Origin: Protonemura montana
Lineage: Eukaryota; Arthropoda; Insecta; Plecoptera; Nemouridae
Direction: 5' to 3'
DNA length: 64,000 nt
Assembly (NCBI GenBank): GCA_947568835.1
Contig: OX387609.1
Coordinates: 3,972,001 to 4,036,000 of the forward strand
Positions 22,114 through 32,582 of this stretch are shown one piece after another. The translations under genes and the position numbers were made by a program. Under the pieces are notes generated by a model that had not been told where the DNA came from, did no database searches, and saw nothing but the letters and a program-made list of their open reading frames with translations. Positions within the stretch are counted from its first letter, which is position 1; each line of letters starts with the position of its first letter.

Positions 22114-22168
22114 GTAAAACTGGCGGGCGCGACTGGCGCGAAGCGCCAGGAGCACCCGGCAGTTTTGC
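22114..22168 (+). ncRNA. 55-nt hairpin, unit copy 2
   Basis: As copy 1 with one change, GCAAAACT to GTAAAACT, which turns a G-C pair into a G-U pair and keeps the stem. Confidence 0.6.
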
Positions 22169-23294
22169 TAGTGTCTAAACCATACGCCCAAAAATATTGC
22201 AAAAGTGAAAGCCTCCGTGGTAAATCGAACGTGATTCGAACCCAGCTCATCACCAATCCTTTGCATGTGGTGTTTGATGTCTTCGATGCCTCGAACCGCA
22301 TGTCCACGAAGGCATGTTCTTATCTTAGAATTTTTGAGGTTCATAAGTATCCTATCTCCAGATGATACTGGTGGATGTTGATTGTCGTACTGAAACGGTA
22401 AAATGGTTCCTACGTCGAATGGGTTCGATCCCAGTAGCGTATGAGTGAGACATTAGCCGAGCAGCGACATTACCAATGTGCCACGCAGACGGTCATGCAT
22501 ATTGGGGTTTGATGAATCTATTTGAATTTCATGTTTGAAAATCCGGCCTACTAGGCCGTTTCATGACATGGACTCGCCCCTTGTTTCGTTTGTTTAACAA
22601 TCATTCTTTCAAAATTATTATTAACAGCATCGACGATTATTAGTCGTCCTCGCAAGAAAGACCTGGACCCAGTTACCATAAAGAGCACTGCAGAAGCCCG
22701 CAGCTACTTCAGCAGTTGGGCTTTTACCACACTTTACCACGACCGACACCATAGGTGCAAGCAGAACGGCCTGACTGACAATACATGGCGCCCCCAATTA
22801 ATCTTATTTGTAAAGTTTCACCGAACACGCAGTAGTGTTACGCACCGAGACCCCAGCGCCATCTGTTAGTTATTAAATGTACTACGATATTTTCCGAGTA
22901 CTATATTTGTGTTCAATGTTTTTGTAAAAATCCAATATGAAATATTTAGGTCCAATAAAATATCCATTAATATCCAATAACATCGACAGATTGCGCTGGG
23001 GGTCACAGTACGACTTAACACGACTGCATGTTCGGTGAACCTTTACAAATAAGAGAACTGATTGACTCTGTGATCAAACAAGGGAGTTAGACTGGCGTAC
23101 CACCAGTCGGGCTGTCATGCTTTCATTTTCATTCGAGTGATGAAAGTCCTTTTTTAGGAAGTGGCTGGGTGCCACGGCGAAGCTCGGAGGGAAGAGGGCC
23201 CAACATTTGCAGCTAAGAAGGAGCACGTCTTTAATTCTCGGCGCTGTGACTGACATTTTCTAATAGCGTCTTTCAGATAATTGACCGTACGAAG

Positions 23295-23604
23295 AAAAAA
23301 AAAGGAAAGTTAACGAGGATCGAACGCATGCCCTTCCGAGCCGCATTAGGATGCGTTAACCGCATGACCAAGAGAGCAGGTGATTAGTAGAGCTTGTCTT
23401 TGTAAATATAATTGCTAAACTATGAAGAAGACAAGCATGTTGATAATTAGAAGAGATATTAGATAATTCGGGCGAGTATTATTTCGTAAGCAGTTTAATT
23501 GGATAATTTCTCTCAATTATGGCCTGAATAGTGTAGCACAGCGGTAAGCCCTGTGCTTCGTGTCGTGGAGGTTATGCGTTCGTTTCCCGGCGCAGCTACT
23601 TTTT
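23295..23604. ncRNA. Divergent tRNA-like Pol III pair 4
   Basis: Same layout as pair 3. Minus module 23295-23375 ends in a T-run; plus module 23534-23604 ends in TTTTT. Confidence 0.55.
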
Positions 23605-23807
23605 GGTTTCTAACATGAAACTAGGAAGCAGTTGATTTAATATGAAAAAATATTATAAGTCCCGAGTGTAGTACCAATTTCTGCCAATAGGTGGCTCTGA
23701 TGCTAGTTTTGTGCTTAACTCTAGTTCCAATGTTCCTATATACTTGATGCTAGACGTAGGAGCTGCACACGGGGTATAGGTGGGGTTTGGGGTCGTGGGA
23801 ACGGCCC

Positions 23808-23862
23808 GCAAAACTGGCGGGCGCGACTGGCGCGAAGCGCCAGGAGCACCCGGCAGTTTTGC
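23808..23862 (+). ncRNA. 55-nt hairpin, unit copy 3
   Basis: Identical to copy 1. Confidence 0.6.
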
Positions 23863-24984
23863 TAGTGTCTAAACCATACGCCCAAAAAAATTGCAAAAGT
23901 GAAAGCCTCCGTGGTTAATGGAACGTGATTCGAACCCAGTTCATCACCAATGTTTTCATTAGATGTTTGATAAAATCGATGACTCGAATTGCGCGACCAC
24001 GGTGACACATGTTCTTCTCCGCAGTTTGAGGTATACAAGTGTCCTGACTGCAGGTACCACTAGCGGACGTTGATTATCGGCCTCAATCGGTAAAAATTTT
24101 CCTCCGTCGAGTGGGTTCGATCATAGTAGCGGCTGAATTTGAAGTTTCCCGAGCAGCGACAGTACCAATGTGCCACGCAGACGGTCATACATATTGGGGT
24201 TTGATGAATCTATTTGAATTTCATGTTTGAAAATCCGGCCCACTAGGCCGTTTCATGACATGGACTCGCCGCTTGTTTCGTTTGTTTAAGAATCATTCTT
24301 TCAAAATTATTATTAACAGCATCGACGATTATTAGTCGTCCTCGCAAGAAAGACCTGGACCCAGTTACCATAAAGAGCACTGCAGAAGCCCGCAGCTACT
24401 TCAGCAGTTGGGCATTCCACACTTTGTCACGACCGATACCAAAGGTGCAAGCAGAACGGCCTGACTGACTATACATGGCGCCCCGAATTATTCTTATTCG
24501 TACAGTTTCACCGAACACGCAGTAGTGTTCCGCACCGAGACCCCAGCGCCATCTGTTAGTTATTTAATGTACTACGATATTTTCCGAGTACTATATTTGT
24601 GTTCAATGTTTTTGTAAAAATCCACTATGAAATATTTTGGTCCAATAAAATATCCATTAATATCCAATAATATCGACAGATTGCGCTGGGGGTCACGGTA
24701 CGACTTAACACGACTGCATGTTCGGTGAACCTTTACAAATATAAGAACTGATTGGCTCTGTGATCAGACAAGGGAGTTAGACTGGCGTACCACTAGTCGG
24801 GCTGTTATGCTTACATCTTCATCCGAGTGATGAAAGTCCTTTTTCAGGAAGTGGCTGGGTGCCACTGCGAAGCTCGGAGGGAAGGGGGCCAAACATTTGC
24901 AGCTAAGAAGGAGCACGTCTTTAAATCTCGGCGCTGTGACTGACATTTTCTAATCGCGTCATTCAGATAATTGACAATACGAAG

Positions 24985-25295
24985 AAAAAAAAAAGGGAAG
25001 GTAACGAGGATCGAACGCATGCCCTTCCGAGCCGCATTCGGATGCGTTAACCGCATGACCAAGAGAACAGGTGATTAGTAGAGATTGTCTTTGTAAATAT
25101 AATTGGTAAACTATGAAGAAGACAAGCATGTTGATAATTAGAAGAGATATTAGATAATTCGGGCGAGTATTATTTCGTAAGCAGTTTAGTTGGATAAATT
25201 CTATCAATTATGGCCTAAATAGTGTAGCACAGCGGTAAGCCCTGTGATTTGTGTCGTGGAGGTTATGCGTTCGTTTCCCGGAGCAGCTACTTTTT
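24985..25295. ncRNA. Divergent tRNA-like Pol III pair 5
   Basis: Same layout as pair 3. Minus module 24985-25066 ends in a run of about ten T; plus module 25225-25295 ends in TTTTT. Confidence 0.55.
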
Positions 25296-25498
25296 GGTTT
25301 CTAACGTGAAACTAGGAAGCAGTTGATCTCATATGAAAAAATATTATAAGTCCCGAGTGTAGTACCAATTTCTGCCAACAGGTGGCTCTGATGCTAGTTT
25401 TGTGCTTAACTCTAGTTCCAATGTTCCTATATACTTGATGCTAGACGTAGGAGCTGCACACGGGGTATAGGTGGGGTTTGGGGTCGTGGGAACGGCCC

Positions 25499-25553
25499 GC
25501 AAAACTGGCGGGCGCGACTGGCGCGAAGCGCCAGGAGCACCCGGCAGTTTTGC
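25499..25553 (+). ncRNA. 55-nt hairpin, unit copy 4
   Basis: Identical to copy 1. Confidence 0.6.
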
Positions 25554-26342
25554 TAGTGTCTAAACCATACGCCCAAAAATATTGCAAAAGTGAAAGCCTC
25601 CGTGGTAAATCGAACGTGATTCGAACCCAGTTCATCCCCAATGTTTTCATTAGATGTTTGATAAAATCGATGACTCGAATTGCGCGACCACGGTGACACA
25701 TGTTCTTCTCCGCAGTTTGAGGTATACAAATGTCCTGACTGCAGGTACCACTAGCGTACGTTGATTGTCGGCCTCAATCGGTAAAAAGGTTCCTCCGTCG
25801 AGTGGGTTCGATCATAGTAGCAGCTGCATTTGAAGTTTCCCAAGCAGTGACAGTACCGATGTGCCACGCAGACGGTCATGCATCTTGGGGTTTGATGAAT
25901 CTATTTGAATTTCATGTTTGAAAATCCGGCCTACTAGGCCGTTACATGACATGGACTCGCCCCTTGTTTCGTGTGTTTAAGAATCATTCTTTCAAAATTA
26001 TTATTAACAGCATCGACGATTATTAGTCGTCCTCGCAAGAAAGACCTGGACCCGGTTACGATAAAGAGCACTGCAGAAGCCCGCAGCTACTTCAGCAGTT
26101 GGGCTTTTACCACACTTTGCCACGACCGACAGCATAGGTGCAAGCAGAACGGCCTGACTGACAATACATGGCGCCCCCAATTAATCTTATTTGTAAAGTT
26201 TCACCGAACACGCAGTAGTGTTACGCACCGAGACCCCAACGCCATCTGTTGGATATCAAATGTACCATGATATTTTCCGAGTTTTCTATTTTCCGATCGC
26301 TTGACCGCGTTTAGATATTGGACCATACTACTAATTGCGAAG

Positions 26343-26615
26343 AAAAAAATTGAATAGCGTGGGGATGCGAACACGGGTCCACCGCTCTGTAAACGGATGC
26401 TTTGCCCGCTCGACCACGAGAACATATGAAGAACCCTGAAGTTTTAATGTCATTATAAATTGCTTAACTATGAAGAAGAGAAGCATGTTGGTTACTTCGG
26501 GCGAGAATGATAACGTTCTCAGTTAAGTGGGTTTAATTCCCTCAAATACGAACTGTATAGCGTAGCGCTGTGCGTCGTGACGCGGAGGTTAAGCCTTCGA
26601 TGCTCGGCGTAGCTA
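26343..26615. ncRNA. Divergent tRNA-like Pol III pair 6 (diverged)
   Basis: Minus module 26343-26425: A box TGGTCGAGCGGGCAAAGC, B-box-like GTGTTCGCATCCC, then T7. Plus partner about 26550-26615 keeps the GCGTAGC start and a degenerate CCTTCGATGCTC B box but has lost its T-run. Confidence 0.4.
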
Positions 26616-26735
26616 TAACTTGATATCTTACCATAGAAAAAGATAAAGCTTGACTAAACATGAAAAATTTTCGCAAGTCCAGAGTGTAGTACCGATTTCC
26701 GCCAACACGCTGATGCTAGTTTTGTGTATTAGTCC

Positions 26736-27963
26736 ACTGATTGAAGAAATTTTGTCGCACGAAGTGCCAGTCGTGCTCTGCATATATATCATTTATCATG
26801 CGCGTATATCATTTAGACAGTAGCAAAATTGCAGAGGCTAAGGACAGCTATGCAGATGACATCTATGCGTGTACGCAGTCCAGCGGCACTCATGCGTGTG
26901 ACGTCAGATGTAGTGACGTCAGTGCTCGATCGATCCCGTCCGTCGACAGAAGGCTAATGATATGGATAATGCTGTAAATCCCTGACAATGTGTACCGTCG
27001 ATTGAGCTGCACTCTGTATCAAAAATGCAAACTAAAGCACCGCAAATTAATAAAAGTGCGGTAAAATTAAAAAATCTGATGGTGAAGGTGTACAAATATT
27101 GTCTGGTGTTTCACACGAATCAAAAATTACTAATTTTTTCGCTCGCATGTCAATAAAATTATCGTAAATCAAAGTATATTGCAATGTTCTTACATCTTAG
27201 ATATGTTTATGAAAATGTATAAATAAGTACAAGTTTTTGACCGGCGACAGTGTTACGTACATTACCTAAGTGCATATGCGCAGTTTGAAGAAATATATTT
27301 AAGAGCTAATATTTAGAATATAAATCGACAAGACCACACAATGACCCCAAGGTTCCGAATTTCAGCACAATCTGGATGTATTGACCAATGACGACTTTTA
27401 TTCAAAATATCCACAAAATAAAATGTCACATGGAAAGTCCAACAAGTCTTACAAATATTGTCCTTGTAGGCAGCAACCTCGATATATCTTAATACAGCTA
27501 CATCTTTCTGTTTGCAAGGCAGTCGTGCGTATGTATGGTTTTTATTTAGCTTTTTTAGCTAGTAAAAAAAGAACAATGTTACATTATATGTATCCCTTTA
27601 TCCTCTTTAAATTTATCATACAATTAAGTCTTAAATTTACTTACAGTTTTTATATTCCTAATTTTCTTTGATAATTTATTATAATCACTAGTTCCTTTAG
27701 TTTTTACTGTGTTTAATTTAGAAGACTTAGCAAATTTAGTCTTGCAAATTGCTTGTACATACTCATGCAAATACTCGGCCAATTGCTAGAAACCTCTCAA
27801 TAAAAAAAGAAGTAATAGAAGTGAAGTATCCAGTAATTATAGCAAACTATCAACTGAGAAAAAACAACAGATCAATTTAACAAATGTTGTTTTCCAATAG
27901 TCATGGCTTCTTTCTGATTTTTTTATTTTTTTATTCCTATAGTAGCTTAACTTTAACTTTTAA
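26736..27963. other. Intergenic DNA with a CRE pair
   Basis: Two TGACGTCA octamers lie at 26899-26906 and 26914-26921 in a short GC-richer patch whose ORF (26741-26977) is not recognisable. The rest is AT-rich and holds nothing I can support. Near 27920-27940, T-rich sequence gives AATAAA signals on the minus strand, suitable for the NDUFV1-like exon. Confidence 0.4.
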
Positions 27964-28074
27964 TTATGTACAATAGTTTCTTTTACAAACGCAATTAGTC
28001 ACACGCGGCCACCTCTTCTCTCTGAACTTCTTCGTCGGGTTTTCCAGCTCAGGTCGGAAATGGTGAATCAATCC
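27964..28074 (-). pseudogene. NDUFV1: NDUFV1-like last exon (complex I 51-kDa subunit C-terminus)
   Basis: On the minus strand an acceptor TTTGCTTTCAG is followed directly by GLIHHFRPELE, then NPTKKFREKRWPRVTN and an open tail to TAA. GLIRHFRPELE is the diagnostic C-terminal block of NADH:ubiquinone oxidoreductase 51-kDa subunit (NDUFV1), which carries FMN and the N3 4Fe-4S cluster in the mitochondrial matrix arm. The preceding exon, which should encode HTICALGD...WPVQ with a cluster cysteine, is absent from the 860 bases up to the next NDUFV1-like piece. Either the locus is broken or the sequence is incomplete, so I list it as a probable gene remnant. Confidence 0.65.
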
Positions 28075-28134
28075 CTGAAAGCAAATCAATAAAGAATAAA
28101 TATAACACAAAATATAAAAACAGATATTATTATT

Positions 28135-28255
28135 GACAAAAACTATTTGAACTGGGTTTTCAATGCTAAGTGAAGAACAAATAAATTTCCCAACGTTTTG
28201 TAACTTGTACCTGTTACTTTTTCAAGGGTACATCAAGTAGATATGAGTCTAAAAA
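28135..28255 (-). mobile_element. Hammerhead-like / Penelope-like repeat, copy b
   Basis: The minus strand shows GTAAC, loop AGGTACAA, GTTAC, AAAACGTTGGGAAATTT, then the same tail as copy a. The + strand then carries ACATCAAGTAGATATGAGTC, the usual other end of the family, so this copy is internally inverted. It sits where the missing NDUFV1 exon would be expected. Confidence 0.5.
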
Positions 28256-28934
28256 TAATCAGATATTATTATATTTTGTATGATTTACAGGCCAAAATAT
28301 TGATCCAATTATCAAAATATAACTTTGAAATAACATATCTAAAATTTAAGTATCTCTCCTATATTCCCAACCATGAAACCAAACACAAAAAAAAAATCGA
28401 CTGGAGGATCAACCAGAAATGTCATATATCCCACAAAAATGAATTTCATGAACTTTATGTTTCATTCCAGAATTTTCCATCTTCTGGAACCTTTAAGACT
28501 TTGAGAACACAGACTTTGAGAAAGTAATACATAGTTTACTTTTTTCACTTATAAAACTGGAATTGGTCTGATTGAAAAGGCTGTTTTGAACTGTGATAGA
28601 TGAACAGTGAATGTACGAAGAGGATAGTGATAAATAAATTACAGGAGACCACTGGCTTTATGTCCTTCTACAAGGAGGTACATCTCAAACAACAAGATTG
28701 TATCAATAATCCAAAGATTGATCAGCAAGGTGAATTGTGCCATTTAACGTAAATCCCTCCAACTTTTCTCCTAAACAAATCTAGTTGTAAATCAAATTAG
28801 TACAGCTTTTTGGAAGCACAACGCAAAACACCAAACAAAACCAAACAAAACGGAAAACCGGAGAGGGTGGTTTTATAAATACAGTCAAATAGCACCTCTG
28901 CTACCTTGTGCCAACAATAAAGGCCTGCAGTTAC

Positions 28935-29029
28935 CTGTACAGGTCAGGCAGCAGTGTCTCCCACGACTGGCCGTTGCCCGGGATGAATCGGTGGATCATC
29001 TTTTTCATCCAAGTGATGCCCTCTCGACA
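28935..29029 (-). pseudogene. NDUFV1: NDUFV1-like internal exon fragment
   Basis: The minus strand reads CREGITWMKKMIHRF, then IPGNGQSWETLLPDLY, ending at a good donor (ACAG|GTAACT) at 28935. The family sequence here is CTPCREGVDWMNK.MARF. The end phase (2) does not join in frame to the GLIHHF exon, which confirms that one exon is missing between them. Immediately upstream the codons expected for SCGQCTP are replaced by a GTGCCCC minisatellite. Its pyrimidine-rich strand could act as an acceptor tract, so a functional exon is not strictly excluded. Confidence 0.6.
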
Positions 29030-29032
29030 CAG

Positions 29033-29126
29033 AGCACGGAGCACGGGGCACGGTGCACGGGGCACGGGGCACGGGGCACGGTGCAAGGGGCACGGGGCAC
29101 GGGGCACGGGGCAAGGGGCACGGGTA
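29033..29126. repeat. GGGGCAC heptamer minisatellite
   Basis: About 13 tandem copies of GGGGCAC with variants (GGTGCAC, GGGGCAA). It is very GC-rich in AT-rich DNA and abuts the CREG codons of the NDUFV1-like exon. All frames are open across it, producing meaningless P/V/R/A/C-rich ORFs. Confidence 0.9.
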
Positions 29127-29174
29127 CTGCACGATAACCGTCACGCAAACGCTGCAAGTGCAAGTGGTTGACAC

Positions 29175-30177
29175 AGAGAGATTAATGCAGTGCTAAGTTT
29201 GTTATAACTGATTGAAAACATATTGACTTGGGGTATTCGGTAATTTGTAAAATGTTGAGGGTACAATTTTCTAGGATTGAGCATGAAGAATTAGAACATT
29301 TGACTCAATCAAAACTTCAACCTATTTATAACCTTTAAAATATAAAGAACCTTTTACACAATTAATTAAACCAAAGAGTTGATTCATCTTTTAGTGTGTT
29401 TAAAATCATATCAAAGTCTAGAGTAGCCTATCAATTTAGTTCCTTAAACGGTCAAAAATAGCAAAAATGCAGCCGGAAAGCCGGACATTGAAAACTTTCT
29501 TTTGGGGCTCTGAATTTCAGGGTGCAAATACAGGGCAACACAAGTTCTGCAACAACTTCAAAAAAAAAAACGTTGTGTTTCCAGATTTTCGGGCTTGTGG
29601 AGGGTGAGAAGGAATTAAGGGGTACCATATATTTTTGTATCCATCTCTTTTGACCATAGAGATGGTCTTTGACCATTTGAGTCATCTTATGTGTTATGAG
29701 AGGAGATTCTTGGTTTGAAAATCAAAACCAAAAATAAATACAAATACCCTAACACAAGTTTCAATTAAAGTCATATTTCGGAGCAAATCTAAGCAATTCA
29801 TACAAAAGTTTTTTTTATTTAATTTAATTTTTGAAGCTCAATAATTTTATATTTTTATTTATTTTTCTAAAAAAATAACGAACTACAGGTCAGTCAAAAA
29901 TGAAATTAAAAAAAATCTCTTAAGATTCTTATAATGTAATCCAGCAAAGGCAACTTATAACCCCTCTCCAGCCAGTTTATTTTGATATGAACAGATATCT
30001 AAAATATTTTTAATAAAAATTCGACAGAATTGTATTTTTTTTTAGATAAAATTTTAAGAAAACATACAGAATCATTAAAAATAAAAAGTCAAGATTATTA
30101 GACTTAAAATAAACCGAGTAAAAAAATGTAACTTTAAAAAATGACTACCTTTAAATACAAGCGACGTAAAGATACCA
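29175..30177. other. AT-rich intergenic DNA
   Basis: No supported gene. No further NDUFV1 exon is seen on the minus strand. Confidence 0.4.
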
Positions 30178-30420
30178 GCATTCTTTGGAAAACTTCATCT
30201 GAAATGCAGAGGAAGCTAGACTGAAAAAATGAGCAACCGAGGGGGGATACGAACCCAGGACCTCCCAGGTTGAAATGTTTCTCCAAATAACACCAAATAT
30301 AAGGTGAGTATTAAACATTTTATGCAGAATGTCTGTACGTAAATCAGGTGTAATGCTAGCACTCAATTGCCTTTGTAGCAAAAATCAGTTCTGAAACCGA
30401 CAAATTTAATTTCTTAAAAT
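30178..30420. repeat. Dispersed repeat (paralogous to 54523-54680) split by a SINE fragment
   Basis: TTCTTTGGAAAACTTCATCT is shared exactly with 54523-54680. Beyond it both copies have a GTRAGTAT...AAACATTT block. Here a fragment of SINE family 1 (30205-30270, minus; GGATACGAACCC B box) separates the two, flanked by GAAATG on each side. The 54.5-kb copy is the empty site. Confidence 0.55.
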
Positions 30421-30724
30421 CAGCTTAAAAGAATTTAAAAGAATTTATTTTATCTTTATAACAATTTTAAAACAAACACATCATTTCTTCCTTTCTTTCA
30501 TTTCTTCTGATATGCTGTTTATTCCGTACCTTTCTGAGACCGCTCAAGTTTTAAGATAAAAAGACAGATCTAGCTGATAAATGAAAATCAATCCGCCACT
30601 GTTGTAATTTCCCTTAGAATATATTTCAAACAAGTAATTTTTTATTGTTCTTAAATAAGTTTGCGTCAAACGAGTTATGTTTGCTTCACCCACAATGAAA
30701 TTAGAAGGATATAGGCGATTATCA

Positions 30725-31023
30725 TATTTCACCATTTTGCAACATTTACCATCGTTTTGGACCAAATTTTCACTTTTTTGCAACGTTTTGCACCGTTTTG
30801 CACTGGTTTTTTAAATATATTTGCACCGTTTTAATAGTTTTTAAACGTTTTGCATCGTTTTGAAACGTTTTGCACCGTTATTCACTGTTTATTTAATATC
30901 TTTGCACCATTTTGCACCGTTTTGCACTGTTTTTTTTTTAATAGGTTTGCATCGTTTAGAAACGTTTTGCAGTTTTACACCATTTTGCATCATCTTTTAC
31001 CGTGTTTCATCGTGTTTTGCACC
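30725..31023. repeat. Degenerate ~10-bp repeat (CGTTTTGCAC)
   Basis: Many imperfect CGTTTTGCAC/CGTTTTGAAA units separated by T-rich spacers. It leads directly into the 39-bp minisatellite. Confidence 0.7.
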
Positions 31024-31032
31024 CTCATCTTT

Positions 31033-31618
31033 AACCAAGAACAATACAGTTCCATTGGACGGTGGCAACTGAACCAAGAACAATACAGTTCCATTGGACG
31101 GTGGCAACTGAACCAAGAACAATACAGTTCCATTGGACGGTGGCAACTGAACCAAGAACAATACAGTTCCATTGGACGGTGGCAACTGAACCAAGAACAA
31201 TACAGTTCCATTGGACGGTGGCAACTGAACCAAGAACAATACAGTTCCATTGGACGGTGGCAACTGAACCAAGAACAATACAGTTCCATTGGACGGTGGC
31301 AACTGAACCAAGAACAATACAGTTCCATTGGACGGTGGCAACTGAACCAAGAACAATACAGTTCCATTGGACGGTGGCAACTGAACCAAGAACAATACAG
31401 TTCCATTGGACGGTGGCAACTGAACCAAGAACAATACAGTTCCATTGGAAGGTGGCAACTGAACCAAGAACAATACAGTTCCATTGGACGGTGGCAACTG
31501 AACCAAGAACAATACAGTTCCATTGGACGGTGGCAACTGAACCAAGAACAATACAGTTCCATTGGACGGTGGCAACTGAACCAAGAACAATACAGTTCCA
31601 TTGGATGGTGGCAACTGA
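31033..31618. repeat. 39-bp minisatellite, 15 copies
   Basis: The unit begins AACCAAGAACAATACAGTTC and ends GGACGGTGGCAACTG. The 15 copies are almost identical; one has GGAAGG and the last has GGATGG. Because 39 is divisible by three and the unit lacks stops in several frames, long ORFs appear on both strands (for example a QEQYSSIGRWQLN repeat). There is no independent sign that any is translated. The near-identity points to a very recent expansion. Confidence 0.95.
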
Positions 31619-32187
31619 TTAAGAAAAGAACCAACACTCAGAACCAAATGCTGTAAACGCACCAATTGCATGTTAGCTCTTCCCCAGACATTTGGTACAC
31701 AGAGAAATCTTAATACCTAAAACCACACAGATCTTGTTTTAGGCGAATCGTCAGACTGAACGAGCGCCCTCGTTAGTACGTTTTCACATGTTTAACTACA
31801 TTTAATGGAACCATCGGACTACGCCCTCTTGAATTTAGAATGCTGAGAAGTTCAGCATTAGGATCGATTTAATTAGAACAAATAAAACAAAATATAATCA
31901 TTAATTCATCATTCATCAATCATTAATAATGAATTCTAAGAAAGATTGAAATAGAACAAAATTAAGGTCGTTGTTTTGCAACCACGAAAATGTAAACAGC
32001 CTTTTTGTTTCAAAGAAGAACGTATTTTTTTTTGTATTTCAGAGACAAACAATTAATCAATATGTTACATTATTCAGTTTTTTTGAGGCAAACGGTACAC
32101 ATTTAAACTCTTACACATCTCAGAACAGAGGACATTTTTTTTAATGAAACAACTGCTCAAAATAGCGAGCTATTTTTCTAGGAGCAA
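31619..32187. other. AT-rich intergenic DNA
   Basis: A small hairpin ATGCTGA-GAAGT-TCAGCAT lies near 31840-31858. No gene. Confidence 0.4.
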
Positions 32188-32582
32188 GAAAAGAATCTAC
32201 TTCGTGAAAAAGTTTTGAGAATGAAAGCGTGTGTTTGAATAATATAAAGAATAAACTGGTAAATTGTAGTTTTGAAATATCTACGAAGCTAATTAAATCT
32301 GTGAGCAATGTCATTTGGAAGAACGAACGTTTTGAGAAACATTTCCAATCTTTAATTCTGTAAGATCTAGGTAAAATTACGCCGTTAATTACACTTAAGT
32401 TGGATCAAATTAAGATTAAAAAAAAAATCGCTTTATTGTTCCAAAAATTGTCACCAACTATAATTTTTAACTTAAAAATACAATTAACAAATAATTACAT
32501 TCTAAGATTATCTCGTTTTTTGCGTAATTGCGGTGTACATTATCGAATACAACAACAGAATATAGTTATTTAATTTTAATTT
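32188..32582 (+). repeat. ~395-bp dispersed repeat, copy A
   Basis: Starts GAAAAGAATCTACTTCGTG and ends TATTTAATTTTAAT. It matches 42625-43023 along its full length with scattered substitutions. No ORF and no recognised class. Confidence 0.85.

Larger units (their letters stand above)
18936..26735. repeat. Tandem array of ~1,693-bp units carrying Pol III-like modules
   Basis: The hairpin landmark of the unit starts at 20421, 22114, 23808 and 25499, periods of 1693, 1694 and 1691 bp. A diverged leading part (18936-20100) and a trailing partial unit (26240-26735) bound four good copies. In order each unit holds: an invariant ACGATATTTTCCGAG / GATTGCGCTGGGGG segment; a minus-strand tRNA-like module with a T-run; about 150 bp; a + tRNA-like module with a T5 run; a GGTGGCTCTGATGCTAG segment; the 55-nt hairpin; a minus B-box module (GGGTTCGAATCAC); a + B-box segment (GGGTTCGATCCCAG in two units); and a CGGCCTACTAGGCCG palindrome. 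There are no long ORFs; small recurrent ORFs are unit shadows. Copies 1-2 and copies 3-4 differ in one 200-bp block. Confidence 0.9.

Noticed and set aside
19222-26615. Bona fide tRNA genes
   Set aside because: A and B boxes are good, but acceptor, anticodon and T stems do not pair in the modules I folded by hand.
31033-31618. CRISPR array or real repetitive protein gene
   Set aside because: The 39-bp repeats are directly adjacent without unique spacers, and several frames on both strands are equally open. It is a minisatellite.
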